A stretch of DNA of 64,000 bases from Streptomyces venezuelae ATCC 10712 (GTDB lineage: Bacteria > Actinomycetota > Actinomycetes > Streptomycetales > Streptomycetaceae), in assembly GCF_008639165.1 (NCBI RefSeq), contig NZ_CP029197.1, forward strand, positions 2,480,001 to 2,544,000. Direction: 5' to 3'. This document shows positions 46,801-56,391 of the stretch, one piece after another. The position numbers and the translations under genes were made by a program. Within the stretch, counting starts at the first letter, position 1; the number at the start of each line of letters is the position of its first letter. The notes beneath the pieces were generated by a model that made no database searches, was not told the origin of the DNA, and worked only from the letters and a program-made list of their open reading frames with translations.

Positions 46801-47933
46801 AGCAGAGCGAGCGGACCCTGGGGCAGCTCAAGGCGAACCCGCACGACGAACTCGCCGAACTGACCGCCCGGAGCGCGGTGGCCAACGGCCTGCGCCACCA
46901 GGGCAGGTACCACGACGCGCACCACATCCAGCGGGAGGTGCTCGACCGGACGGTCCGGCTCGTCGGCACGGACGACCCCCTCGTCCTGGCCGCCCGTCAC
47001 GACCTCGCGGCCACCCTCCGCGCGCTCGGCCGCTACCGGGAGGCGTACGAGAACGACCTGATGACGCTCGCCCGGCGCGAGGAACTCCTGGGCGGACACC
47101 ACCTCGCCGGTCTCGCCTCGGCCAACGCCGTCACCCGCGGGCAGCGGCTGCTCGGCATGTACGGCGCGGCGCTCAGTCGCCAGGCCGAGGTCGCCCGCCG
47201 CCATGAGGAGGCCCTCGGCGCGCGGCACCCGCGGACGCTCGACGCCGACATCGAGCTGGCGCTGTGCCGTCGGCACGGGGACCCGGGCGGCCCGGACGGG
47301 GGCAGCTCAATCGCCGGGCTCGTCGACCGGTCCGTGGAGATCCACGGGCGCGAGCACCCTGTGACCCTTCAGTGCCTCAGCCTCCACGCGGACGCCCTGC
47401 GCGAGCAGGGCGACCTCGGCCGGGCGAGGGCGCTCGGCGCCGAAGCGGAAACCGGCTACCGGGCCCTGCTCGGCCCCGCCCACCCCGTCTCCCTCGGCGC
47501 GGTCGCCAACACGGCCCTCGTGCTGCTCGACTCCGGCCAGCAGTCGGCGGCCGTCGCCATGCTCGAATCGGCGCGCGCCGGGCTGATCCCGGCGCTCGGA
47601 CAGGACCACCCGTGGGTCCTGGGCTGCGACCTCAACACGGCCGCCGCCTACCGCCAGGAGGGAGACCTGGTCTCCGCCGTCGCGCTGAGCCGCGACGCCT
47701 TGGGCCGCGCCCAGGCCGTACTCGGCGCCGAGCACCCGCTGACCCTCTCCTGCCAGCTCGCACTCGCCGCCGACCTGCGTGGTCTCCCGCTGCGCGAGGA
47801 CGACGAGGCGCTGGTCCTGGAGGAGGACGCGGTGAACCGCCTCGCCGCGGCCCTGGGCCCCCAGCACCCGCGCACCCTGGCGGCCCGGCGCCGCGTCCGC
47901 CCCGTCTGGAGCTTCGAGCCGTACGTCGACTGA
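43815..47933 (+). CDS. Multidomain HTH/coiled-coil/TIR-like/NB-ARC/TPR protein (STAND NTPase, FxsT-like)
   Basis: 1,372 residues from GTG 43815 (GAGGAG 8 bases upstream; TTG 43764 and ATG 43770 lack good sites). In order: an XRE-like helical start (SASSLSRYLSGETPAPDHFV, ~80-105), a coiled coil (~135-295), a Pro/Gln low-complexity linker, a TIR-like domain (~383-512; VTVVFAAPQRPWGTWIAHRL, QILFVLDEWFFDRG with Glu in GEWNEVL), an NB-ARC core (~545-800; P-loop GMSGIGKTQIA, kinase-2 WLVVFDGWDD, LITSRNRGW, PLPLAQAAAWL), and TPRs to the end. The layout resembles NLR immune receptors and the TPR protein of FxSxx-COOH systems, but no FxsA/FxsB-like gene is adjacent. Confidence 0.85.
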   Translation: MDEVTAEHAGGDEPVARGRADGDEPVAAELVPLDDVAKARFMGLRPIPDHVEGERRELAVALRRCFFELECTLRRYAVQRSYSASSLSRYLSGETPAPDHFVNALMDDVGKKLGRPMSPQARQAVILMQRAALKSVNTRAWQIQRLEDQLAAALQEKAVARTMADAVATALHEHQERVVTLEAERQALTEEVAAQRTAGIELALLRAEQHRVLTDHEALRRRVAELEAALEAAEQRVALAEQRCADLEHTLLAADAAAAAEEEADRRRTEERLARSQEELERLRREVASLRSRPAESTPPGRHDWMGDGPAPGPEPGSRRETDPEAQPQTATPPPSRSRPQTATPLLAHPETQTQPQPQPQPDVPQPDVPPSPLPSPRTAPASHVTVVFAAPQRPWGTWIAHRLERHGHRATLQRWDPPREVPLEQVLRDLLLARGQILFVLDEWFFDRGARQAGEWNEVLRGFVAAHPDRFAAVDLSSRTLPPSAAVLEPVSLWGVDEAEAGARLTHRLALAGNRDGARRHRGATPARFPADPPAVWGAVPRRNPWFSGRDDLLGALQQRLAEGGHGSAACALIGMSGIGKTQIATEYAYRFSPDYDVIWWVHSEDRNSQRDRLGDLAVELGLRVGGEPGERVRAVREALRRGDPHARWLVVFDGWDDTDGIDVMLPQGPGHVLITSRNRGWREHTDVLEIPGFDRRESTGYLMRRAPQINAAEADEVAAEFGDVPLPLAQAAAWLGESGTEAAEYLRMVRDGRLSTVDEPSPDNATLHVSLSSWRILIDRLRRSHPQALQVLSLCSAFAPGPVPLGLLRAGPAARLPADLRWITTDPAAWTRALDTLVNYSVLVRTPGPSAGGKAAGPEEESVHMHRLVHDIVARLTDDEVRYAQLKAVRDLLAEAEPGDPADSGHWPRYSVLLPHLEPSGALRSTAPRVQEAVLNCLRFCDRSGDYRAGLLLARRVRQNWGEFMDRADGRMLALASLEADLLRAAGRFQEAYEQSERTLGQLKANPHDELAELTARSAVANGLRHQGRYHDAHHIQREVLDRTVRLVGTDDPLVLAARHDLAATLRALGRYREAYENDLMTLARREELLGGHHLAGLASANAVTRGQRLLGMYGAALSRQAEVARRHEEALGARHPRTLDADIELALCRRHGDPGGPDGGSSIAGLVDRSVEIHGREHPVTLQCLSLHADALREQGDLGRARALGAEAETGYRALLGPAHPVSLGAVANTALVLLDSGQQSAAVAMLESARAGLIPALGQDHPWVLGCDLNTAAAYRQEGDLVSAVALSRDALGRAQAVLGAEHPLTLSCQLALAADLRGLPLREDDEALVLEEDAVNRLAAALGPQHPRTLAARRRVRPVWSFEPYVD

Positions 47934-47955
47934 GGCCCCCGAACCACTCCGACGC

Positions 47956-47998
47956 CGAGCCCCGACGGCTGCCGTTCCGGCGGCCTGGGCGGGGCTCG
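47956..47998 (+). terminator. Candidate terminator of the NB-ARC gene
   Basis: CGAGCCCCG and CGGGGCTCG pair perfectly, enclosing a 25-base loop that contains a smaller GCCG/CGGC stem. Confidence 0.6.
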
Positions 47999-48074
47999 TA
48001 CGGCCCCGGCGGCCTGGGCAGGGCTCGTACGGCTCCGACAGCTCCGCGGCCCCGGCGAGGCTCGTACGGCTCCG
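47993..48074. repeat. Three direct repeats of GGCTCGTACGGCYCCG
   Basis: Copies start at 47993, 48022 and 48059, between the NB-ARC gene stop and the hemW stop. Spacings are 29 and 37 bp, so it is not a strict tandem array. Confidence 0.7.
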
Positions 48075-48078
48075 GCGG

Positions 48079-49311
48079 CTAGTCCACCAGGTCCCGGACC
48101 ACCGCGTCGGCCAGCAGGCGTCCCCGCAGGGTCAGCACGGCGCGCCCGGTCTCGTACGGTCCGGGGGCGAGGAGCCCGTCGGTGAGGGCCTTCGCGGCGG
48201 CCGCGAGCCCGGCGGGCTTGAGGAGGGACAGCTCGACGCCCTCCTTGAGCCGCAGTTCGAGGAGGATCCGCTCGACCCGCCGGTCCTCGTCGGACAGCAG
48301 CTCGCGCCCGGCGCCCGGCGACTTCCCACCGGCCAGCGCGGCCGCGTACGCCCCGGGGTGCTTCACGTTCCACCAGCGGACGCCGCCCATGTGCGAGTGG
48401 GCTCCGGGCCCTGCTCCCCACCAGTCGGCGCCGCGCCAGTACAGCTCGTTGTGCAGACAGCGCCCGGCCTCCGAGGTGGCCCAGTTGGACACCTCGTACC
48501 AGTCGAAGCCGGACCGGGAGAGGACGTCCTCGGCGATCAGGTACCGGTCGGCGTGGACGTCGTCGTCGGTCATCGGGACCTCGCCGCGCCGGATGCGCCG
48601 CGCCAGCTGCGTCCCCTCCTCGACGATCAGGGCGTAGGCGCTGACGTGGTCGGGTCCGGCGCCGATGGCCGCGTCGAGCGAGGCCCGCCAGTCGTCGTCG
48701 GTCTCGCCGGGGGTGCCGTAGATCAGGTCGAGGTTGACGTGCTCGAACCCGGCGGCCCGCGCCTCGGCGACGCACGCCTCGGGGCGCCCGGGCGTGTGGG
48801 TCCGGTCGAGGATCTTCAGGACGTGCTGCTTGGCGCTCTGCATGCCGAAGGAGATCCGGTTGAACCCGCCCTCGCGCAGCTCCGCGAGATACGCCGGGTT
48901 CACGGACTCCGGGTTCGCCTCAGTGGTCACCTCGGCGTCGTCCGCGAGCCCGAACTCGTCCCGTACGGCCGCCAGCATCCGTACGAGGTCACCGGCGGCG
49001 AGCAGGGTGGGCGTGCCGCCGCCGACGAACACGGTCCGGACCGGTCGGGGGTCGTCCCCGAGCACCTTGCGGGCGAGCCGGATCTCCTCGGTGACCTGCT
49101 CGGCGTAGTTGTCCCGGGAGGCGAGCACGCCGCCGGTCCCGCGCAGCTCATTGGCCGTGTAGGTGTTGAAGTCGCAGTAGCCGCAGCGCGTCGCGCAGTA
49201 CGGCACGTGCAGGTAGAACCCGAGCGGCCGCTCCCCCGCCCCTTCGAGGGCGTGCGGGGGCAGCGCCCCGTCGTCGGGAACGGTCTCACCATCGGGCAGT
49301 ACGGAAGGCAT
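48079..49311 (-). CDS. hemW: HemW-like radical SAM protein
   Basis: A radical SAM enzyme of the HemN/HemW group; HemW proteins are haem chaperones, though often annotated as coproporphyrinogen III oxidase. About 410 residues. The iron-sulphur motif is CATRCGYC after FYLHVPY, with FVGGGTPTLL downstream and the HemW-type SFGMQSAKQHVLKILDRTH. The start could be ATG 49320 or 49311; 49311 (MPSVLPDG) is chosen because GGGG lies just upstream. The order hemW near hrcA/dnaJ and lepA is conserved in actinobacteria. Confidence 0.9.
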   Translation of the reverse strand: MPSVLPDGETVPDDGALPPHALEGAGERPLGFYLHVPYCATRCGYCDFNTYTANELRGTGGVLASRDNYAEQVTEEIRLARKVLGDDPRPVRTVFVGGGTPTLLAAGDLVRMLAAVRDEFGLADDAEVTTEANPESVNPAYLAELREGGFNRISFGMQSAKQHVLKILDRTHTPGRPEACVAEARAAGFEHVNLDLIYGTPGETDDDWRASLDAAIGAGPDHVSAYALIVEEGTQLARRIRRGEVPMTDDDVHADRYLIAEDVLSRSGFDWYEVSNWATSEAGRCLHNELYWRGADWWGAGPGAHSHMGGVRWWNVKHPGAYAAALAGGKSPGAGRELLSDEDRRVERILLELRLKEGVELSLLKPAGLAAAAKALTDGLLAPGPYETGRAVLTLRGRLLADAVVRDLVD

Positions 49312-49350
49312 GAGCCCCATTGTCCCGTACTGCCCGAGGTGAACGCCCGG

Positions 49351-49373
49351 CCTGTGGACAACCTCTCCACAGG
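49351..49373. promoter_or_regulatory. DnaA-box sequence within an inverted repeat upstream of hemW
   Basis: TGTGGACAA (49353-49361) is the exact complement of the Streptomyces DnaA box TTGTCCACA. It is embedded in CCTGTGG-N9-CCACAGG (49351-49373). A single box is not an origin; it may regulate hemW or be chance. Confidence 0.4.
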
Positions 49374-49401
49374 GCGAGGGTCAGGTCCGCGGCGGCGGGG
49401 G

Positions 49402-51279
<1,878 letters not shown>

Positions 51280-51322
51280 GACGTCCTCCGGGCGGCGGCG
51301 GTGCCTTCTGGTGGTTCGTAAC

Positions 51323-51336
51323 TAACTGGCGAGTAA
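51323..51336 (-). promoter_or_regulatory. Candidate operator of the acyl-CoA synthetase gene
   Basis: TAACTGGCGAGTAA is a 5-4-5 inverted repeat with one mismatch, 43 bp before the start codon. Its AT-rich arms stand out. Size and form would suit a TetR-type fatty-acid regulator, but this is inference. Confidence 0.35.
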
Positions 51337-51404
51337 CCTTCGGGCCAGAGTAAAGGCCCGAGGTCCGACGCGTAAGAGTCTGCGGGACGTCGCTTCATAA
51401 CGAA

Positions 51405-51434
51405 CGGGCCCACGCGCATGTGCGCGTGGACCCG
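51405..51434 (-). terminator. lepA terminator hairpin
   Basis: CGGG/CCCG and CCACGCGC/GCGCGTGG form a stem with one mismatch, 41 bp past the lepA stop. Confidence 0.8.
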
Positions 51435-51474
51435 TCGTGGACACGGAAGCGCCGTTTCCGGCCGCCGCCCGGCG

Positions 51475-53340
51475 TTACTTCTTCTTGCCGCCGGACTCGT
51501 CGCTCGACAGAACGGCGATGAAGGCCTCCTGCGGCACCTCCACCGAGCCGACCATCTTCATGCGCTTCTTGCCTTCCTTCTGCTTCTCCAGCAGCTTCCG
51601 CTTGCGGGAGATGTCACCGCCGTAGCACTTGGCGAGGACGTCCTTCCGGATGGCGCGGATGGTCTCGCGGGCGATGACCCGGGAGCCGATGGCGGCCTGG
51701 ATCGGCACCTCGAAGGCCTGCCGGGGGATGAGCTCGCGCAGCTTGGCGACGAGCCGCACACCGTAGGCGTACGCGGCGTCCTTGTGGGTGACGGCGGAGA
51801 AGGCGTCGACCTTGTCGCCGTGCAGCAGGATGTCGACCTTGACCAGGCTGGAGGCCTGCTCGCCGGTGGGCTCGTAGTCGAGGGAGGCGTAACCCCGCGT
51901 CTTGGACTTCAGCTGGTCGAAGAAGTCGAAGACGATCTCGGCGAGGGGCAGGGTGTAGCGGATCTCGACCCGGTCCTCGGAGAGGTAGTCCATGCCGATC
52001 AGGGTGCCGCGCCGGGTCTGGCACAGCTCCATGATCGCGCCGATGAACTCGCTGGGGGCGAGGATCGTGGCGCGTACGACGGGCTCGTACACGTCGTTGA
52101 TCTTGCCCTCGGGGAACTCGCTCGGGTTGGTGACGGTGTGCTCGCTGCCGTCCTCCATCACCACGCGGTAGACCACGTTCGGCGCGGTGGCGATGAGGTC
52201 GAGACCGAACTCGCGCTCCAGCCGCTCACGGATCACGTCGAGGTGCAGCAGACCGAGGAAACCGACGCGGAAACCGAAGCCGAGGGCGGCGGAGGTCTCC
52301 GGCTCGTAGACCAGCGCGGCGTCGTTGAGCTGCAGCTTGTCGAGGGCCTCGCGGAGGTCCGGGTACTCCGAGCCGTCCAGCGGGTAGAGGCCCGAGAAGA
52401 CCATCGGCTTCGGGTCCTTGTAGCCGCCGAGGGCCTCGGTGGCGCCCTGGTGCAGGGAGGTGATCGTGTCACCGACCTTGGACTGACGGACGTCCTTCAC
52501 ACCGGTGATGATGTAGCCGACCTCGCCGACGCCGAGACCGTCGGAGGAGGTCATCTCCGGGGAGGAGACGCCGATCTCCAGGAGCTCGTGCGTGGCGCCG
52601 GTGGACATCATCCTGATGCGCTCGCGCTTGTTGAGCTGGCCGTCGACCACACGGACGTAGGTCACGACGCCGCGGTACGAGTCGTAGACCGAGTCGAAGA
52701 TCATCGCGCGGGCGGGGGCGTCGGCGACACCGACCGGGGCGGGAACGTCCCGGACGACCCGGTCGAGCAGGGCCTCGACGCCCATGCCGGTCTTCGCGGA
52801 GACCTTGAGGACGTCCTCCGGCTGGCAGCCGATGAGGTTGGCGAGCTCCTCGGAGAACTTCTCCGGCTGGGCGGCCGGCAGGTCGATCTTGTTCAGTACG
52901 GGAACGATGGTGAGGTCGTTCTCCATGGCCAGGTAGAGGTTGGCCAGGGTCTGCGCCTCGATGCCCTGGGCGGCGTCGACCAGCAGGATCGTGCCCTCAC
53001 AGGCGGCGAGCGACCGGGACACCTCATAGGTGAAGTCGACGTGCCCGGGAGTGTCGATCATGTTCAGGATGTGCGTGTCGCCCTGAGCCGGCCCCTCGGT
53101 CGGCGCCCACGGCAGCCGGACCGCCTGGGACTTGATCGTGATGCCGCGCTCCCGCTCGATGTCCATGCGGTCGAGATACTGGGCACGCATCTGCCGCTGG
53201 TCGACCACACCGGTCAGCTGGAGCATCCGGTCGGCAAGCGTCGACTTGCCGTGGTCGATGTGCGCGATGATGCAGAAGTTGCGGATCAGAGCCGGGTCGG
53301 TACGGCTCGGCTCGGGCACGTTGGTAGGAGTCGCGGGCAC
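51475..53340 (-). CDS. lepA: Elongation factor 4 (LepA)
   Basis: A ribosome-associated translational GTPase that can back-translocate stalled ribosomes. The 621 residues show G1 [10 protein letters not shown]3 DTPGHVDF, G4 NKIDLP, and the LepA-specific C-terminal domain ([20 protein letters not shown], split by family convention). It is divergent from rpsT, the usual lepA/rpsT pairing. Confidence 0.97.
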   Translation of the reverse strand: MPATPTNVPEPSRTDPALIRNFCIIAHIDHGKSTLADRMLQLTGVVDQRQMRAQYLDRMDIERERGITIKSQAVRLPWAPTEGPAQGDTHILNMIDTPGHVDFTYEVSRSLAACEGTILLVDAAQGIEAQTLANLYLAMENDLTIVPVLNKIDLPAAQPEKFSEELANLIGCQPEDVLKVSAKTGMGVEALLDRVVRDVPAPVGVADAPARAMIFDSVYDSYRGVVTYVRVVDGQLNKRERIRMMSTGATHELLEIGVSSPEMTSSDGLGVGEVGYIITGVKDVRQSKVGDTITSLHQGATEALGGYKDPKPMVFSGLYPLDGSEYPDLREALDKLQLNDAALVYEPETSAALGFGFRVGFLGLLHLDVIRERLEREFGLDLIATAPNVVYRVVMEDGSEHTVTNPSEFPEGKINDVYEPVVRATILAPSEFIGAIMELCQTRRGTLIGMDYLSEDRVEIRYTLPLAEIVFDFFDQLKSKTRGYASLDYEPTGEQASSLVKVDILLHGDKVDAFSAVTHKDAAYAYGVRLVAKLRELIPRQAFEVPIQAAIGSRVIARETIRAIRKDVLAKCYGGDISRKRKLLEKQKEGKKRMKMVGSVEVPQEAFIAVLSSDESGGKKK

Positions 53341-53416
53341 GCAGGGTCTCGTCTCGGGGCGATGTCGGATCGATACGTAGGCTCCATGGTCCCATGCCCG
53401 TCGCCCGGCGCCCGGT

Positions 53417-53446
53417 TTGGGCGGGCACGAGGGTCGCTGATACTGT
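53417..53446 (+). promoter_or_regulatory. rpsT promoter
   Basis: TTGGGC (53417-53422) and TACTGT (53441-53446) with an 18-bp spacer, 76 bp before the rpsT start. TGTGGACAG at 53444-53452 overlaps the probable start point and differs by one base from a DnaA box. Confidence 0.55.
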
Positions 53447-53522
53447 GGACAGCTGTGTCTCGTGTGCCCTCTCAGCTGCGGGACACATCCAGAAGGAACA
53501 TCGAACCTGTAAAGGTCTTTTC

Positions 53523-53789
53523 GTGGCGAACATCAAGTCCCAGATCAAGCGGAACAAGACGAACGAGAAGGCGCGCCTGCGCAACAAGGCCGTCAAGTCC
53601 TCGCTCAAGACCGCGATCCGCAAGGCCCGCGAGGCCGTCGCCGCGGGTGACGTCGAGAAGGCCACCGTGGCTTCCCGCGCCGCCTCCCGCGCGCTCGACA
53701 AGGCTGTCTCGAAGGGCGTCATCCACAAGAACGCCGCCGCCAACAAGAAGTCGGCGCTGGCCACCAAGGTTGCCGCTCTCCAGGGCTGA
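53523..53789 (+). CDS. rpsT: 30S ribosomal protein S20
   Basis: A small basic protein that binds 16S rRNA early in 30S assembly. The 88 residues start with GTG at 53523 ([20 protein letters not shown]) and are almost wholly helical with Lys/Arg/Ala, ending [15 protein letters not shown]. Longer in-frame upstream sequence is not S20-like. Confidence 0.97.
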   Translation: MANIKSQIKRNKTNEKARLRNKAVKSSLKTAIRKAREAVAAGDVEKATVASRAASRALDKAVSKGVIHKNAAANKKSALATKVAALQG

Positions 53790-53908
53790 GCTCTGATGTA
53801 ACCGGCCGCACGGGACCCAGCGGGCCCTCTCTCCCGCTCCCACCCGGCCCCCGGACTCGCACGCGGACGCGTTCGCCACGCGGGTGCGAGCCCACCCCTT
53901 CTCAACCC

Positions 53909-53952
53909 AAGGCCCCACCACACCTCCTTCCCCAGGAGGACGGTGGGGCCTT
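53909..53952 (+). terminator. rpsT terminator
   Basis: AAGGCCCCACC and GGTGGGGCCTT pair perfectly, with an inner CCTCCT/AGGAGG stem, and a short T-run. A weaker 7-bp hairpin (CTCGCAC/GTGCGAG, 53856-53890) lies before it. Confidence 0.85.
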
Positions 53953-54406
53953 TGGCGTGGGGGGGTTGCGGGGGCCTTGGGAGGGGGGTGAGGGGCAGGG
54001 GCGGGGAGGCGGTAGGGGGCGCGGCCCCGGGGGGCGGCGGGGGCCTTCGGAGGGGGCCGGGGAAGCGGTAGGGGCGCGCGGCCCGTGGGAGGAAGGGGGC
54101 GGCGGGCCAGCGCCCCGGCCCCTGGGAGGCGGCGGGGGCGCAGCCCCGGGAAAGGCACGGCGCCGCGACGGGGCCGGGCCAGCGGGCCCCGGAGGAGCCG
54201 AGGGGCCCGGGCCCGGAGGGGGCCGACCGGGGGCCCAGCCCCCCGGAGGGGACCACGGGGCACGCCCCGGGAAAAGTCACAGGCTCAGCCCCAGCGAGAG
54301 GGCAGGGGCGCAGCCCGAGCGAAGGGGCCAGGTCACAGCCCGAGCGAGGGGATGGGGCGCAGCCCCGGAAGGGGGACGGGGCGCAGCCCCCGGTGGGGGC
54401 AACCAG

Positions 54407-54542
54407 GGCACCGCCCGGAAACTCACCGCCCCAACCCCGGAAGGGGGTCAGGGCACAGCCCCGGGAGGGGGTCGGGGCGCAGCCCCCGGCGGGGCCACCA
54501 AGGCACCGCCCGGAAACTCACCGCCCCAACCCCGGAAGGGGG
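54407..54542. repeat. Two identical 41-bp copies 95 bp apart
   Basis: 54407-54447 and 54502-54542 are identical, beginning GGCACCGCCCGGAAACTCAC. A third, diverged partial copy starts at 54623. Each is followed by a GGGC(G/A)CAGCCCC element, so the whole ~95-bp block was probably duplicated. Confidence 0.85.
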
Positions 54543-54669
54543 CTCGGGGCACAGCCCCGACAAGGGGCTCGATGTGCCGCCCCCGAAGAGGGTCGAAGCG
54601 CCGCCCCGGTGGGTGCGACCGGGGCACCGCCCGGGAAACTCGCCTCCCCAGCCGCAGCAAGGGAAGGGG

Positions 54670-54788
54670 CTCGGGGCGCAGCCCCGGAAACGGGCTCGGG
54701 GCGCAGCCCCGGAAACGGGCTCGGGGCGCAGCCCCGGAAACGGGCTCGGGGCGCAGCCCCGGAAGCGGGCTCGGGGCGCAGCCCCGGG
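54670..54788. repeat. 25-bp tandem repeat, 4.8 copies
   Basis: Units start at 54670, 54695, 54720, 54745 and 54770 (last one partial). The first three are identical; the fourth has one A-to-G change. Every unit has one GGGGCGCAGCCCC palindrome and a GGAAACGGG tail. Confidence 0.92.
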
Positions 54789-54936
54789 AGAGCGGCTCCG
54801 TTTGCCACCAGCCCCCGGCAGGGTTTCGGGAAGGGGTGGGGTGGGGGAACCGCTCCGGCATCAGCCACGACCCAGCCGCACCCTCGTACGCGCCCCCAGC
54901 CCCCGCCCCGCCCTACGGCCACGGCCCCGCCGCCAC

Positions 54937-54978
54937 CCACAGCCACAGCCACAGCCACAGCCACAGCCACAGCCACAA
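54937..54978. repeat. Hexanucleotide microsatellite (CCACAG)
   Basis: Six perfect CCACAG units and a seventh CCACAA, in the spacer 44 bp before the holA stop. It is outside any gene I support. Confidence 0.9.
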
Positions 54979-55021
54979 CGAGCCCGGCAGCGTCCGCCGG
55001 CCCCGGCCCAGGCCCCGCCCC

Positions 55022-56011
55022 CTACCCCCGCCGCATCCTCGCCGCCCGAGCCACCGCCACCACCGCCTTCTCCAGGGCGTACTCCGGGTCGTCCCCGCCG
55101 CCCTTCACCCCCGCGTCCGCCTCCGCGATCGCCCGCAGCGCCAGCGACACCCCGTCGGGGGTCCAGCCCCGCATCTGCTGCCGTACGCGGTCGATCTTCC
55201 AGGGCGGCATACCGAGCTCCCGCGCCAGGTCGGCCGGCCGCCCGCCCCTCGCGGAGGACAGCTTGCCGATCGCCCGTACACCCTGGGCCAGCGCGCTGGT
55301 GACGAGCACGGGCGCGACCCCGGTCGAGAGGGACCAGCGCAGGGCTTCCAGCGCCTCGGCCGTCCGCCCTTCGACCGCGCGGTCCGCGATGTTGAAGGAG
55401 GAGGCCTCGGCGCGGCCCGTGTAGTAGCGCCCGACGACGGCCTCGTCGATCGTCCCGTCCACGTCGGACGTGAGCTGCGCGACCGCGGACGCGAGCTCCC
55501 GCAGGTCGCTGCCGATCGAGTCCACGAGCGCCTGGCAGGCCTCGGGCGTGGCCGAACGCCCGAGGGTCCGGAACTCCTGCCGTACGAACGTCAGCCGTTC
55601 CGCCGGCTTCGTCGTCTTCGGGCAGGCCACCTCCCGCGCCCCCGCCTTCCGCGCCGCGTCGAGCAGGCCCTTGCCCTTGGCGCCGCCCGCGTGGAGCAGG
55701 ACGAGCGAGATGTCCTCGACCGGGTCGTCGAGGTAGGCCTTGACGTCCTTGATCGTGTCGGCGGACAGGTCCTGGGCGTTCCGCACGACCAGCACCTTGC
55801 GCTCGGCGAAGAGCGAGGGGCTGGTGAGCTCGGCCAGCGAGCCGGGCTGAAGCTGGTCGGGCGTGAGGTCGCGCACGTCGGTGTCGGCGTCGGCGGCGCG
55901 CGCGGCCGCGACCACGGACTGGACGACGCGGTCGAGGAGCAGGTCCTCCTGGCCCACGGCGAGCGTCACGGGACCGAGGAGGTCGTCGGGGGAAGTCTTT
56001 CTGGTGGCCAT
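55022..56011 (-). CDS. holA: DNA polymerase III subunit delta
   Basis: The delta subunit opens the sliding clamp during replication. The 329 residues from ATG 56011 start MATRKTSPDDLLGPVTLAVG and have the AAA+-like fold of HolA without a Walker A: LFAERKVLVVRNAQDL, YLDDPVEDISLVLLHAGG and the C-terminal collar helices. Its position near lepA/rpsT and comEC/comEA is conserved in actinobacteria. Confidence 0.92.
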   Translation of the reverse strand: MATRKTSPDDLLGPVTLAVGQEDLLLDRVVQSVVAAARAADADTDVRDLTPDQLQPGSLAELTSPSLFAERKVLVVRNAQDLSADTIKDVKAYLDDPVEDISLVLLHAGGAKGKGLLDAARKAGAREVACPKTTKPAERLTFVRQEFRTLGRSATPEACQALVDSIGSDLRELASAVAQLTSDVDGTIDEAVVGRYYTGRAEASSFNIADRAVEGRTAEALEALRWSLSTGVAPVLVTSALAQGVRAIGKLSSARGGRPADLARELGMPPWKIDRVRQQMRGWTPDGVSLALRAIAEADAGVKGGGDDPEYALEKAVVAVARAARMRRG

Positions 56012-56087
56012 CGCGATCCAGCATCCCACGCGCCACCGACAACAAGGCCCGCCACAGCCCGCCCCCGCCATGCCGGAGAATGGCCGG

Positions 56088-56330
56088 GTGAGTGAACGAC
56101 ACGTACTGGTACTCCCCGACCGCGACTCCGCCGAGGAGCTCGCCGGTGAACTCCCCGACCGTTTCGGCGTCGCCGAGGAACCCCAGCTCGTACGGGACTC
56201 CCTGGCCGGCGAGGACGACGCCGAGGACGCCCAGTGGCTGGTGGTCGTCGAGGACCCGGACGGCCGGCTGGACGCGGCGGCCCTCGACGAGCTCGCGGCC
56301 GAGTACGAGGGCTGGCTGGAGGCTCCGTAG
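56088..56330 (+). CDS. Small acidic conserved protein, function unknown
   Basis: 80 residues from GTG 56088 (SERHVLVLPDRDSAEELAGE ... LAAEYEGWLEAP), strongly acidic with an alpha/beta pattern. GGAG lies about 10 bases upstream. Divergent from holA by 76 bp. I do not recognise a domain. Confidence 0.6.
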   Translation: MSERHVLVLPDRDSAEELAGELPDRFGVAEEPQLVRDSLAGEDDAEDAQWLVVVEDPDGRLDAAALDELAAEYEGWLEAP

Positions 56331-56350
56331 GGCGGGGCCGCAGCCCGTAG

Positions 56351-56391
56351 GGGGCTGAACCACGGCCCGTACGGGCCACGACTTCAGCCCC
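56351..56391. terminator. Nested bidirectional terminator
   Basis: An outer 9-bp stem (GGGGCTGAA/TTCAGCCCC) encloses a perfect 14-bp palindrome GGCCCGTACGGGCC (56364-56377). The right outer arm overlaps the YceI stop codon at 56384-56386. Confidence 0.75.

Larger units (their letters stand above)
53960..54800. repeat. GC-rich repeat island with twelve GGGGCGCAGCCCC-type palindromes
   Basis: The ~1.2 kb between rpsT and holA holds no gene I can support. The 13-mer GGGGCGCAGCCCC occurs nine times exactly (54135, 54354, 54378, 54474, 54673, 54698, 54723, 54748, 54773) and three times with one change (54305, 54450, 54546). Each can fold into a 5-6 bp stem with a GCA loop. Long frames through it encode only Gly/Pro/Arg/Ala low-complexity sequence. 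Confidence 0.9.

Noticed and set aside
54670..54788. CRISPR array
   Set aside because: Units are contiguous with no unique spacers, and no cas gene is present.
53957..56095. Long plus-strand frames through the repeat island
   Set aside because: They translate the tandem palindromes into Gly/Arg/Ala/Pro low complexity and then run antisense through holA.
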